NCBI GenBank assembly: GCA_035501935.1
Contig: DATJVC010000024.1
Span: forward strand, 62,001 to 126,000
DNA from: Gammaproteobacteria bacterium
GTDB lineage: Bacteria > Pseudomonadota > Gammaproteobacteria > JAJPIJ01
Length of the DNA stretch: 64,000 nt
Reading direction: 5' to 3'
Part shown: in pieces, positions 50,589 to 58,829 of the stretch
How the letters are laid out: the number at the start of each line of letters is the position of its first letter
Numbering within the stretch: position 1 is the first letter of the stretch
Notes under the pieces: generated by a model
Told to the model about the DNA's origin: nothing
The model's database searches: none
Seen by the model: only the letters and a program-made list of their open reading frames with translations
Position numbers and translations under genes: made by a program

Positions 50589-51752
50589 CTAACGTCCGCC
50601 GATGACGGCGATGTAATCGGTCACCCAGCGGTAATACGGTACGCACTCCTTCTGGCTCTTGCATTTCGAAGTCGGCGTGCGCCAGAACCAGATTTTGTCG
50701 AAGTTATCCATGCCGTTGGTCTTGCAGCCGTCCTCGCCCAAGAGGGCGTTGCCCTTGCAGGCCTCCGGCACCACGGGTACCGATCCAAACCAGGAAGCGA
50801 GATCGCCCTGCAGCTTCTTGTCAAGGGAGTGCTCGAGCCAGAGATAGGCGCACTGTGGATGCGCGGCATTGACGTGCATCATGGTGGTATCGGCCCAACC
50901 CGTCGCGCCCTCGGACGGGATAACGCTGGCGATCGGCGCATTCTTGGATTTGAGCAGATTGACCTGGTACGGCCAGCTCGAGGAGGCCACCACGCCTTCG
51001 TTGGTGAAGTCGTCGGTCTGGATCGTGGCGTCGTGCCAGTAGCGCGACACCAACTTGCGCTGGCCGCGCAGCAGGTCCAGCGCCGCCTTGTACTGATCCT
51101 CGTTGAGTTCGTAGGGATCCTTGATGCCCAGATTGGGCTTGGTGTGCATCAGGTACAGCGCCGCGTCGGCGATGTAGATGGGGCCATCGTAGGCCTGCAC
51201 GCGGCCCTTGTTGGATTTTCCGTCCGCCAGCTGCATCTCCTCAAACACGGGTTTCCAGCTTGTCGGTGCGTCCTTGAACGCCTTGGTGTTGTACATCAAC
51301 ACATTGGGCCCCCACTGGTAGGGCACGCCGTAGTGCTTGCCCTCGACGGTGTGCCACGGTGCGTTCTGCAGGCGTGGATCGACGGTCTTCCAGCTCGGGA
51401 TCTTGGAGACATCGACCGGTTGCACGCGCCCACCCGCGACCAGCCGCAGGCTGGCGTCGCCGGAGGCGGTCACCAGATCAAAACCACCCTCATTCATGAG
51501 CGCCACCATCTCATCGGAGGTGTTGGCGGTCTTGACGCGCACCTTGCAACCAGTCTCCTTCTCGAAACCGGTCACCCAGTCGTAGTTTTTATCCGACTCG
51601 CCGCGCTCGACATACCCGGGCCAGGCGACGATGTCGACAAATCCTTCGCCCTTGCCCGCCGCCTGCGCCGGTACTGCGCCCAGCAACATCACCACTGTGG
51701 TGATGCCCACCGCCAACCCGTACTGTTTCACTTCAAGATATCGATTACTCAT
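50589..51752 (-). CDS. ydcS: periplasmic polyamine-type binding protein (YdcS-like)
   Basis: The extracytoplasmic substrate-binding protein, 387 residues, with a signal peptide (YGLAVGITTVVMLLGAVPAQ). Similarity to E. coli YdcS is extensive: VDIVAWPGYVERGESDKNYD, WVTGFEKETGCKVRVKTANT, FDLVTASGDASLRLVAGGRV, GVPYQWGPNVLMYNTKAF and NEGVVASSSWPYQVN. YdcS homologues have been linked to putrescine-type ligands and, in one report, to polyhydroxybutyrate synthesis. A very good ribosome-binding site GAGGAGG precedes the ATG. It leads ydcSTUV-patD and lies 208 bases downstream of the PuuR-like regulator gene, in the same direction. Confidence 0.92.
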   Translation of the reverse strand: MSNRYLEVKQYGLAVGITTVVMLLGAVPAQAAGKGEGFVDIVAWPGYVERGESDKNYDWVTGFEKETGCKVRVKTANTSDEMVALMNEGGFDLVTASGDASLRLVAGGRVQPVDVSKIPSWKTVDPRLQNAPWHTVEGKHYGVPYQWGPNVLMYNTKAFKDAPTSWKPVFEEMQLADGKSNKGRVQAYDGPIYIADAALYLMHTKPNLGIKDPYELNEDQYKAALDLLRGQRKLVSRYWHDATIQTDDFTNEGVVASSSWPYQVNLLKSKNAPIASVIPSEGATGWADTTMMHVNAAHPQCAYLWLEHSLDKKLQGDLASWFGSVPVVPEACKGNALLGEDGCKTNGMDNFDKIWFWRTPTSKCKSQKECVPYYRWVTDYIAVIGGR

Positions 51753-51802
51753 AGAGCCTCCTCATAATATTTTTCAGTTGTCATTGCCGATGGCCGACCG
51801 CC

Positions 51803-51812
51803 GCACCGGTGC
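51803..51812. promoter_or_regulatory. perfect 10-bp palindrome in the ydcS leader
   Basis: GCACCGGTGC at 51803-51812 is a perfect palindrome 50 bases upstream of the ydcS start, next to a T6 run on the plus strand (A6 on the coding strand). It could be an operator; the rest of the 208-base gap (51753-51960) shows no clear promoter. Confidence 0.3.
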
Positions 51813-51960
51813 TGCTTTTTTCCTTCTCCTTTTCATGCTGCACCACTCCGGCACCGTGTTCCCCGTGCCTCTACAAATCCAGATTGATTTGCATCGCCTT
51901 TAATTCATGCGTTTGAGTCCTCCAAATCTCCAGCAGCTACCGTGCCGATCGCGCGGTGTC

Positions 51961-52509
51961 TCAAAAAGTCGGCGGTGAATTGGCGCTGATGATGAAACAT
52001 TCCTCACTGCCAGAATTGCGAAATCGGTGTGGTACGCGGCTCTCGAAATAATAGGCGTCCCCGGGACCCAGCACCCGGGTCTGTGTGCCGACGGTCAATT
52101 CGATCTGTCCGCGCACCACCACGCCGCCTTCTTCGCCGGCGTGTGACAGCATTTCCTCGCCGGTGTCCGCGCCGGCAGCGTAGGTCTCGTGCAGGATGGA
52201 CATGCTGCGCTTGTGGCGGTTGAAGCCCACCAGACGGAATGAGATTGCACCTTGCCCCAGATCGGGCAATTCTTCACTGCGGTAGAAGATCTGTGCGCTC
52301 TCGGAGAGATCGAGCGTGAAGAAATCCGCCAGTGACATCGGCAAGCCGTGCAACACCTTCTTCAGCGAGCTGATGGAGGGACTGACGCGGTTCTGCTCGA
52401 TGAGCGAGATCATGCCATTGGTCACGCCGGCACGTTTGGCGAGTTCACGCTGGGACAAACCAGCCATTTTGCGTACCGCTCTGAGGCGGCCGCCGATATC
52501 CTCACTCAT
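51961..52509 (-). CDS. PuuR-like XRE-cupin transcription regulator
   Basis: A 182-residue regulator with an N-terminal XRE HTH (RLRAVRKMAGLSQRELAKRA, VTNGMISLIEQNRVSPSISS) and a C-terminal cupin_2 domain (HAGEEGGVVVRGQIELTVGT, GDAYYFESRVPHRFRNSGSE, FIISANSPPTF). Size, layout and the PPTF-type ending match PuuR, the putrescine-responsive repressor of E. coli. ATG at 52509 gives the normal N terminus. It lies upstream of ydcS in the same direction and is divergent from the aminotransferase gene, so it probably controls both. The ligand is unproven; a polyamine or omega-amino acid is likely. Confidence 0.85.
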   Translation of the reverse strand: MSEDIGGRLRAVRKMAGLSQRELAKRAGVTNGMISLIEQNRVSPSISSLKKVLHGLPMSLADFFTLDLSESAQIFYRSEELPDLGQGAISFRLVGFNRHKRSMSILHETYAAGADTGEEMLSHAGEEGGVVVRGQIELTVGTQTRVLGPGDAYYFESRVPHRFRNSGSEECFIISANSPPTF

Positions 52510-52534
52510 GGAAACGCCCGCAAGAGATGTTTTC

Positions 52535-52635
52535 AATATCCTAAACACTTTTAAATAAAGAATCGAGCTTCCGGAGATATTTTTATGCCGTTGTCTAATA
52601 TCTTCATCATGCTATGATGCCCGGGATTAACCCGG
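52535..52635 (+). promoter_or_regulatory. bauA-type promoter with AATATC repeats and leader hairpin
   Basis: TTGTCT (52591-52596) and TATGAT (52613-52618) are 16 bases apart and point to the aminotransferase gene. AATATC or its complement GATATT occurs at 52535-52540, 52576-52581 and 52597-52602, the last inside the promoter spacer, as expected for a repressor site. A small hairpin CCGGG-ATTAA-CCCGG (52621-52635) followed by TTTTA lies in the transcribed leader. Confidence 0.5.
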
Positions 52636-52667
52636 TTTTACCCTTGTCGGAGAGTTTCCGCCGCGCC

Positions 52668-53993
52668 ATGAACGCACCCTTGCCACTGCCAGCAGACTTG
52701 GAGGCGTTCTGGATGCCGTTTACGGCCAACCGCCAGTTCAAGGCGCATCCCAGACTGTTGACGCAGGCCGACGGCATGTACTTCAAAACCGCCGATGGCC
52801 GCAGGGTGCTGGATGGCACTGCGGGGTTATGGTGCGTCAATCTGGGTCACAGCCGGGAGGCGATCAGCCTCGCTGTTGCCAGACAGATCCGAGAATTGGA
52901 TTTCGCGCCGACCTTCCAAATGGGTCATCCGCTGCCTTTTGAGCTGGCGGCACGATTGATCAAACACGCGCCGGACGGTTTGAACCACGTTTTTTTCACC
53001 AACTCCGGCTCCGAGGCTGTGGACACTGCTCTCAAGATCGCGCTCGCCTATCATCAGTTGCGCGGGGAGGGCGCGCGCACGCGGCTCATCGGTCGGGAAA
53101 GGGCCTATCACGGTGTGGGCTTCGGCGGCATCTCCGTGGGCGGCATGGTCAACAACCGCAGGCTCTTCGGCCCACTGCTGACGGGCGTCGATCACCTGCG
53201 CCATACGCTCGATCTGGAGCACAATGCTTACAGCCGCGGTCTCCCGGCGTGGGGCGCGCACCTGGCGGAAGATCTGGAACGCCTGATCGCCTTGCACGGT
53301 GCATCCACCGTCGCCGCGGTCATCGTCGAGCCGGTGCAGGGTTCGGCGGGCGTCATTCCGCCACCACAAGGATATCTGCAAAGACTACGCGAAATCTGCG
53401 ACCGATATGGCGTCCTGCTGATATTCGACGAAGTCATTACCGGTTTTGGGCGCCTCGGTGCGCCGTTCGGGGCGCAGTATTTCGGTGTGCGACCGGATTT
53501 GATCACCAGCGCCAAAGGACTGACCAACGGCAGCATTCCCATGGGCGCGGTGTATGTGAGCAACACGATTCATGACGTTTTTATGCATGGTCCGGAGAAC
53601 GTCATTGAGCTGTTCCACGGCTACACCTATTCCGGGCATCCCGTGGCTTGCGCGGCGGCCCTGGCGGCGCTCGATATCTATGAACAGGAAAACCTGCTTA
53701 CCCGCGCATCGACATTGGCGAAGTATTGGGAGGATGCCGCACACGCGCTTAAGGGACTCCCCCATGTCATCGACATCCGCGCCATTGGTCTCGTGGCGGC
53801 GGTGGAATTTGCACCCGTGCCGGACAATCCAGGAAAGCGGGCGTATGAAATCTTCACACGTTGCTTTGAACGCGGCGTACTGGTGCGGCAGGCTGGCGAG
53901 GCCATCGCGCTCTCGCCGCCGCTCATCGTGAACCCGCAACAAATCGACACGCTATTTGGCACGTTGGCGGAAATCATCCATGACCTGCCTTGA
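52668..53993 (+). CDS. omega-amino acid:pyruvate aminotransferase (BauA/OapT type)
   Basis: A class-III PLP aminotransferase of 441 residues, close in sequence to beta-alanine:pyruvate aminotransferase. It should move the terminal amino group of beta-alanine, GABA or a diamine to pyruvate, giving alanine. Features: WMPFTANRQFKAHPRLLTQA, FFTNSGSEAVDTALKIALAY, the PLP-stacking region IGRERAYHGVGFGGISVGG, the Asp in LLIFDEVITGFGRLGAPF, and the Schiff-base Lys283 in SAKGLTNGSIPMGAVY. ATG at 52668 is chosen because the promoter -10 overlaps the more upstream ATGs at 52614 and 52617. Alanine dehydrogenase follows 18 bases later. Confidence 0.88.
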   Translation: MNAPLPLPADLEAFWMPFTANRQFKAHPRLLTQADGMYFKTADGRRVLDGTAGLWCVNLGHSREAISLAVARQIRELDFAPTFQMGHPLPFELAARLIKHAPDGLNHVFFTNSGSEAVDTALKIALAYHQLRGEGARTRLIGRERAYHGVGFGGISVGGMVNNRRLFGPLLTGVDHLRHTLDLEHNAYSRGLPAWGAHLAEDLERLIALHGASTVAAVIVEPVQGSAGVIPPPQGYLQRLREICDRYGVLLIFDEVITGFGRLGAPFGAQYFGVRPDLITSAKGLTNGSIPMGAVYVSNTIHDVFMHGPENVIELFHGYTYSGHPVACAAALAALDIYEQENLLTRASTLAKYWEDAAHALKGLPHVIDIRAIGLVAAVEFAPVPDNPGKRAYEIFTRCFERGVLVRQAGEAIALSPPLIVNPQQIDTLFGTLAEIIHDLP

Positions 53994-54011
53994 AGACTTG
54001 AGGAAACCACC

Positions 54012-55133
54012 GTGCTGATTGGCATCCCCAAAGAAATCAAAACGCATGAATACCGCGTGGGACTGGTACCGGCCGGTGTGCGCGAACTGGTGCATCACGG
54101 TCACCAGGTGCTGGTACAGAGCGGCGCGGGAATGGGTATAGGTATAGACGATCAGGCCTACAAGACGGCCGGTGCGATGGTTGCCGGCGGTGCGGGCGAG
54201 ATCTATGCCCGGGCCGAGATGATCATCAAGGTAAAAGAGCCACAACCCGACGAACGCAAACAACTGCGCCAGGGCCAGGTGTTGTTTACCTATCTGCATC
54301 TGGCGCCGGACCCGGAACAGACCAGGGCACTGCTCAAATCGGGCTGCACGGCGATTGCTTATGAGACCGTAACCAGTCCCCGGGGTACGTTGCCGCTGCT
54401 CTCGCCCATGAGCGAAGTGGCGGGGCGCATGGCCATACAAGTGGGCGCCCATTGTCTGGAAAAAGAACGCGGCGGCGCGGGGATTTTGCTGGGCGGCGTG
54501 CCCGGCGTGCATCCCGCCAAGGTGGTGGTGCTGGGCGGAGGTGTGGCCGGAACCAACGCCGCGCGCATGGCGATGGGTTTGGAGGCATACGTCACCGTGG
54601 TCGATAAATCCCTGGATCGCCTGAAGCAATTGGACGAACAGTTTGGCTCGAAACTGTACACGCTATACGCCACCGTGGACGCCATCGAAAGCCTGGTCAT
54701 AGATGCCGATCTGGTCATCGGTGCGGTGCTGGTGCCCGGCGCCTCGGCGCCCAAACTGGTGACGCACGCGATGCTGAAAAAGATGCGGCCGGGTTCCGTG
54801 CTGGTCGATATCTCCATCGATCAAGGCGGCTGTTTCGAGACCAGCAGGCCCACGACGCATGCCGATCCCATCTATATCCTGGATGGCATCGTGCATTATT
54901 GCGTGGCCAACATGCCGGGCGCGGTGGCGCGCACCTCGACCTTCGCACTCAACAACGCCACGCTGCCCTTTGCCATTGCGCTGGCAGACAAGGGGTTCCG
55001 CAAGGCCTGCGACGACGATCCCCACCTGGCCAACGGCCTCAACATCCATAATGGTCATGTCACGCACGCCGCGGTCGCGAGAGATCTCGGTTATCGTTAT
55101 ATGCCGCCCTCGGAAGCCGTCCGCCATTATTGA
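54012..55133 (+). CDS. ald: alanine dehydrogenase
   Basis: L-alanine dehydrogenase, NAD-dependent, reversibly converting alanine to pyruvate and ammonium. The 373-residue protein has the family N terminus IGIPKEIKTHEYRVGLVPAG, substrate residues in MIIKVKEPQPDE and LFTYLHLAPD, the Rossmann motif VVVLGGGVAGTNAARMAMGL (~173-192), and C-terminal MPGAVARTSTFALNNATLPF. Start is GTG at 54012 with AGGAAA six bases upstream. With the aminotransferase just ahead it forms a closed cycle: pyruvate accepts the amino group and alanine is deaminated back, so the pair releases ammonium and NADH. Confidence 0.94.
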   Translation: MLIGIPKEIKTHEYRVGLVPAGVRELVHHGHQVLVQSGAGMGIGIDDQAYKTAGAMVAGGAGEIYARAEMIIKVKEPQPDERKQLRQGQVLFTYLHLAPDPEQTRALLKSGCTAIAYETVTSPRGTLPLLSPMSEVAGRMAIQVGAHCLEKERGGAGILLGGVPGVHPAKVVVLGGGVAGTNAARMAMGLEAYVTVVDKSLDRLKQLDEQFGSKLYTLYATVDAIESLVIDADLVIGAVLVPGASAPKLVTHAMLKKMRPGSVLVDISIDQGGCFETSRPTTHADPIYILDGIVHYCVANMPGAVARTSTFALNNATLPFAIALADKGFRKACDDDPHLANGLNIHNGHVTHAAVARDLGYRYMPPSEAVRHY

Positions 55134-55181
55134 TTTATAAAACCGGTCGGGGAGGCCGAGCAGGAATACCGATTCGTGACA

Positions 55182-55784
55182 TCAGCGAGAGAGCAACAAA
55201 TCATGGATGAGGGGACCTAAAGTGGCCGGGGGACGGGTGCGGCGTAGTCCGGCGGTCAGTTCAAGCTGAACACCCGCGCCACGGAAACCGCGGTTGCATA
55301 AGTTATCGCCGTCGGAGGCAGGGAAGGGATGATCGTTCAGGCGTATGTCCATGCCTGTGGCCCGCAATTTTCTCGCGAGGAGCGTCTTGAGGGATGTGTC
55401 GAGCCCGCCGAGATACATGGTGTGATGCATGCCCATGCAGCCGTGGACGGTTAGGATCGTCTTCGATCGGCGGAGCAAATCCATGCAACGCGGCTCGTCA
55501 AAATGACGGCTGGTGATGTGCAGCGATGTGAAGTTCCCGCGCGGCTTCAGTCCCTCAAAGAGATAGAGATTGAAATCCCGGCCCGCAATCGCGCAAGCCA
55601 GTTCGGAAGTGCCGCGTTCAATGCCGCCGCCGTGCGGCGCCACGATGGAAATGTGCGCTGCCGGCACGGAACGGACGATGATTCTGTAATCGGCGTCTTC
55701 GCGTTCGTGCGCTGCCAATTCGGCAAAGTTTCGGTACTTGTCCCGTGAAGGGGTAAAGCGAACATCCGCGGCGCCCCAAGCCAC
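55182..55784 (-). CDS. poly-gamma-glutamate hydrolase family protein
   Basis: A 200-residue protein of the poly-gamma-glutamate hydrolase family (PF05908), first described from Bacillus phages (PghP) and now found in many bacterial genomes. The hallmark segments are present: SRDKYRNFAELAAHE, the zinc His/Glu in ISIVAPHGGGIERGTSELAC, YLFEGLKPRGNFTSLHITSR, the second zinc His in ILTVHGCMGMHH, and the catalytic Glu in GAGVQLELTAGLRR. The start is GTG at 55784. It has no signal peptide and no phage gene next to it. It is 3 bases after the end of an alpha/beta hydrolase gene. The substrate here is unknown. Confidence 0.82.
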   Translation of the reverse strand: MAWGAADVRFTPSRDKYRNFAELAAHEREDADYRIIVRSVPAAHISIVAPHGGGIERGTSELACAIAGRDFNLYLFEGLKPRGNFTSLHITSRHFDEPRCMDLLRRSKTILTVHGCMGMHHTMYLGGLDTSLKTLLARKLRATGMDIRLNDHPFPASDGDNLCNRGFRGAGVQLELTAGLRRTRPPATLGPLIHDLLLSR

Positions 55785-55787
55785 CGT

Positions 55788-57020
55788 TTAGCAATTCCGG
55801 CTTGATTGAATCAGACCGCAGTCGGCTTTGCTGACACTGTGGCCTTCCTCATCCGGACGCGAAATACGCTGCCACGCGGGACTGAGAGTGCCGGCCAGAT
55901 GTCCTGCATGCCGTGACAGATGAGCCTGGGCATCGTTGCAGCCGAAAGGGCAGGTTTTCCCGGAGGTATGCAGGCGATCGGTGATCCAGGTGGCGTCGTT
56001 GAACGGCAGCCAGGTGGTACTCCGTGTTGCGGCATCGTTCAGCGCGCCGGGAACGCGATCAGCCTGGGAGGCATCGGCGCGGACGAAATCGATCACCATG
56101 GCGGCGGCGTCAACAATCAAATCCGGTTGTTCAACTTGAATTTGATGTCCGCTGCGTTCAGCCACCAACTGGGCCGTGCGCGGCTGCAAATAAGCGAGCT
56201 CCGATTGCAGGCTCCGCCAAGTATGTTCGGTGATGCTGTTCCAGTTGGTGGCCTTGGATTCCTCCTGGATGCCGCGCGTCAGCACCACCGTCGGTACAAT
56301 CGGCGGTGGTGTGGCCATATTCAACACCTGCATCGCGCTACGTTTGAAGTGGGCGTATTCATCAGCCACCGTCACGCGACTGGCCGGACGCGACATCAAC
56401 ATCAGCGATTTGTAGGCGGGATCGTTTTCGGACAAATCGCGCGGAATCTCCGGCCGGGCGACGAAATCGTGCACGACAAACCCATGACTGTAAGTCTGTT
56501 CTTCGTTGACGGCGTCCATAGCCCCCGTCAATTTGCCAATCTGCTCTGCGTTGGAGGAATCGACCAGGACCAATCCGGCCACCAGATAAGGATACCGGCG
56601 CGCGAACATTTGCACATTGAGGCCGCCGAAGGAATGCCCGACCAGCACATAAGGACCGGGAATATCCGCGTTGGTCAGCAGCAGATACAGCTCGTTGGCA
56701 ATGCGCGAACTGGTGCGAGGCAACTGGCCGAACTCGCTCCAACCGTAACCGGCGCGATCGTAAATACACGTGCGTGAGTAGTGCTGTAGTTGTTCCAGAA
56801 CGGGCAGCCACTCGATGGCGGCGCTGCCGAGCCCCGTGTCTATGATCACCGCCGGTGAGCCCTCACCCTGGCAATAGATGTGCAGGCTGTAATTGCCAAT
56901 GCTGACCATCCGCCCCGGTGGCGTGGTGAAATCGTCGTCCTCAGCCTGGCACGCGATGCCGCCGGCCATCAGCGCCGCGCCGAGAATCTGGCAAATACGG
57001 AAGAACGGACGCGGGGACAT
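55788..57020 (-). CDS. exported alpha/beta hydrolase with unusual C-terminal extension
   Basis: A 410-residue alpha/beta hydrolase with an N-terminal export signal (ICQILGAALMAGGIACQAED). The core has the oxyanion region VIIDTGLGSAAIEWLPVLE, the DRAGYGWS turn, the nucleophile Ser in VLVGHSFGGLNVQMFARRYP, a strand-6 acid region and the catalytic His in AERSGHQIQVEQPDLIVDAA. The fold normally ends soon after this, near residue ~310. The last ~90 residues are unlike the core, with several Cys, Trp and His, and could be a separate small domain or read-through from a frameshift. It ends 3 bases before the poly-gamma-glutamate hydrolase gene. The substrate is unknown. Confidence 0.8.
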   Translation of the reverse strand: MSPRPFFRICQILGAALMAGGIACQAEDDDFTTPPGRMVSIGNYSLHIYCQGEGSPAVIIDTGLGSAAIEWLPVLEQLQHYSRTCIYDRAGYGWSEFGQLPRTSSRIANELYLLLTNADIPGPYVLVGHSFGGLNVQMFARRYPYLVAGLVLVDSSNAEQIGKLTGAMDAVNEEQTYSHGFVVHDFVARPEIPRDLSENDPAYKSLMLMSRPASRVTVADEYAHFKRSAMQVLNMATPPPIVPTVVLTRGIQEESKATNWNSITEHTWRSLQSELAYLQPRTAQLVAERSGHQIQVEQPDLIVDAAAMVIDFVRADASQADRVPGALNDAATRSTTWLPFNDATWITDRLHTSGKTCPFGCNDAQAHLSRHAGHLAGTLSPAWQRISRPDEEGHSVSKADCGLIQSSRNC

Positions 57021-57159
57021 GGATTTTGCCGTTTTTAGTATGGGGACTGAAGGATTTAGAAAGCCCGGTCGCTGAAAAATTCCCTGCTCGCCGCTCCTAT
57101 ACCGGGCCTTCCATCCCCCGGCCTGAGTAATTCATCACATTCCGACGTATGATTGAACG

Positions 57160-57615
57160 ATGAGGCGTCCTGCCGCAGGTGCTGTTGCAAAAAACGCGGG
57201 GCGCATCGGTGTGCTGCGTAGTTTCGGCGCGATGTTCTACGATGCCCTGTTACTGTTCTCGGTTTGGTACGTGGTAACGGCGCTGGCGGTATGGATGCGT
57301 GGTGGCCAGAGCATCGCCGCCGGAGATCCGAAACTGACCGTGGTGTTAATCGCATGCACCTATCTTTATTTTGCCGGGCAGTGGACCCGCGGGGGCCAGA
57401 CTCTGGGCATGAAAACTTGGCGGATTCGACTCACGATGCAAGGGGGGACAAGGCCCCCGGGCTGGTTCGCAGCCAGCGCGCGTTTCGTCGTCGCGGTGTG
57501 CAGTCTACTCACCTTGGGTTTTGGGTATCTCTGGGCATTGTGGGACACCGAAGGGCTCACGCTGCCGGACCGGCTCTCCGGCACCCGCCGGCGGCTGGCG
57601 GATGATCGGCCATAG
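57160..57615 (+). CDS. RDD family membrane protein
   Basis: A 151-residue membrane protein of the RDD family: LRSFGAMFYDALLLFSVWYV with the Arg-x-x-Asp motif slightly altered, then GQWTRGGQTLGMKTWRIRLT (~82-101) and WDTEGLTLPDRLSGTRRRLA near the end, with three hydrophobic segments. Some RDD proteins exchange sodium for protons, but most are uncharacterised. It converges on lptG with 4 bases between stops, a neighbourhood also seen in pseudomonads. Confidence 0.85.
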   Translation: MRRPAAGAVAKNAGRIGVLRSFGAMFYDALLLFSVWYVVTALAVWMRGGQSIAAGDPKLTVVLIACTYLYFAGQWTRGGQTLGMKTWRIRLTMQGGTRPPGWFAASARFVVAVCSLLTLGFGYLWALWDTEGLTLPDRLSGTRRRLADDRP

Positions 57616-57619
57616 TCCG

Positions 57620-58687
57620 CTAATTCACCCGCCGCAGTAGAAGCATCCCCGCACCCAAAATCAGCACCGTCGGGGTCAGTACGCACAGCGCGGGGTTCAG
57701 GTTGTAGACCAGCCCCACATTGCCGGCGGCCTGGCTGATAATGTGAAAGATAACGCCAACGAGCGATCCGACCAGCACCCGTGCCCCCACGCTGGTGGCA
57801 CGAGCCGAGGCAAACACCATGGTGATGGCGAGAAACACCATCGCCGCCGTGGCCATCGGGTAGACCAACTTGCTCCACAAGGCCAGTTCATAGCGCAGCG
57901 TATTTTCGGCGTTTTTGCGCAGGTAGAGTATGGTGTTCGCCAGGTCCCACAGCGACAGGCTGTTGGGATCGATGATCACCATGCCGATGATTTCCGGCTT
58001 GAGCAGGGATTCCCAGGCGGCGCGTGCGATCTTGTGCACCTGCGCCTGGTTCTCGGTAAAGACGGTCTGGCCTATGTCGGAGAGCAGCCATTTTCCACCG
58101 GTGTATTGCGCGGCCTGCGCGTAAGTACTGGTGCGCAGCTGGTCGTGGGCGTCGAATTCGTAGAGATAAATACCCTCGAAATGATTACCCGGCAGTACCT
58201 TGCGGATGTTGATAAAGCTGTTGCCGTCGCGCGCCCAGAAACCGTTGCGGGTTTTGAGGGAGATTTCGTCGAATAACGCCACTGAACGCAGATCACGCGC
58301 CTCTTGCTCGGCGGGCGGGGCGATGAATTCGCCGATGAACAGCGTGGCGATCATGAGGATGAAACCGGTTTTCATGATGGCCTGTATGGTGCGGGCCAGG
58401 GACAATCCGGCGGCGCGGATCACCACCATCTCGCTGTGATTGACCAGCCAGCCCAGGCCCAGGAGCGTGCCGATGAGCGCGGCGATGGGGAACAATTGAT
58501 AGGTCTGCACAGGCATGCGCAGCAACACGTATTCCATCGCCGCCAGCACCCCGTAACGGTTGCGGCCGATTTGATCGAGCTCGTCCAGGAATGCGAAGAA
58601 GGAGAAGGCGGCGACCAGAAAGATCAGCACCATGCCCGTGGCACTGGCAATGGTGCGGCCCACATAACGATCCAGGATGCTGACCAT
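57620..58687 (-). CDS. lptG: LPS export permease LptG
   Basis: LptG is an inner-membrane permease of the LptB2FG complex that extracts lipopolysaccharide for transport to the outer membrane. The 355-residue protein has the LptF/LptG pattern: DRYVGRTIASATGMVLIFLV, LLRMPVQTYQLFPIAALIGT, LAGLGWLVNHSEMVVIRAAG-type loop (LGWLVNHSEMVVIRAAGLSL), a periplasmic jellyroll (FEGIYLYEFDAHDQLRTSTY) and C-terminal helices. Features favour LptG over LptF (RNRYG, FWARDGNSFINIRKVLP). Its usual partner lptF, which should lie between it and pepA, is missing from that place. Confidence 0.9.
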   Translation of the reverse strand: MVSILDRYVGRTIASATGMVLIFLVAAFSFFAFLDELDQIGRNRYGVLAAMEYVLLRMPVQTYQLFPIAALIGTLLGLGWLVNHSEMVVIRAAGLSLARTIQAIMKTGFILMIATLFIGEFIAPPAEQEARDLRSVALFDEISLKTRNGFWARDGNSFINIRKVLPGNHFEGIYLYEFDAHDQLRTSTYAQAAQYTGGKWLLSDIGQTVFTENQAQVHKIARAAWESLLKPEIIGMVIIDPNSLSLWDLANTILYLRKNAENTLRYELALWSKLVYPMATAAMVFLAITMVFASARATSVGARVLVGSLVGVIFHIISQAAGNVGLVYNLNPALCVLTPTVLILGAGMLLLRRVN

Positions 58688-58829
58688 GTATTACAGGCGG
58701 TCTGACGCCGGAGCCGGCTTGCGACTCTCCTTGGACAATGGTTGAATTCATCATAGCACCGCCTGAAGGAAGGCACAGGGCCTGTGACTTGGTCCGGCGG
58801 ATTCTGGAGATAGACTCGTGGGAGTGGGA

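Noticed and set aside
50523-51767. Long open frame (414 codons) on the plus strand opposite ydcS
   Set aside because: It is the antisense shadow of ydcS in GC-rich DNA. The minus-strand protein aligns with YdcS along its length, while this one resembles nothing and lacks a ribosome-binding site.
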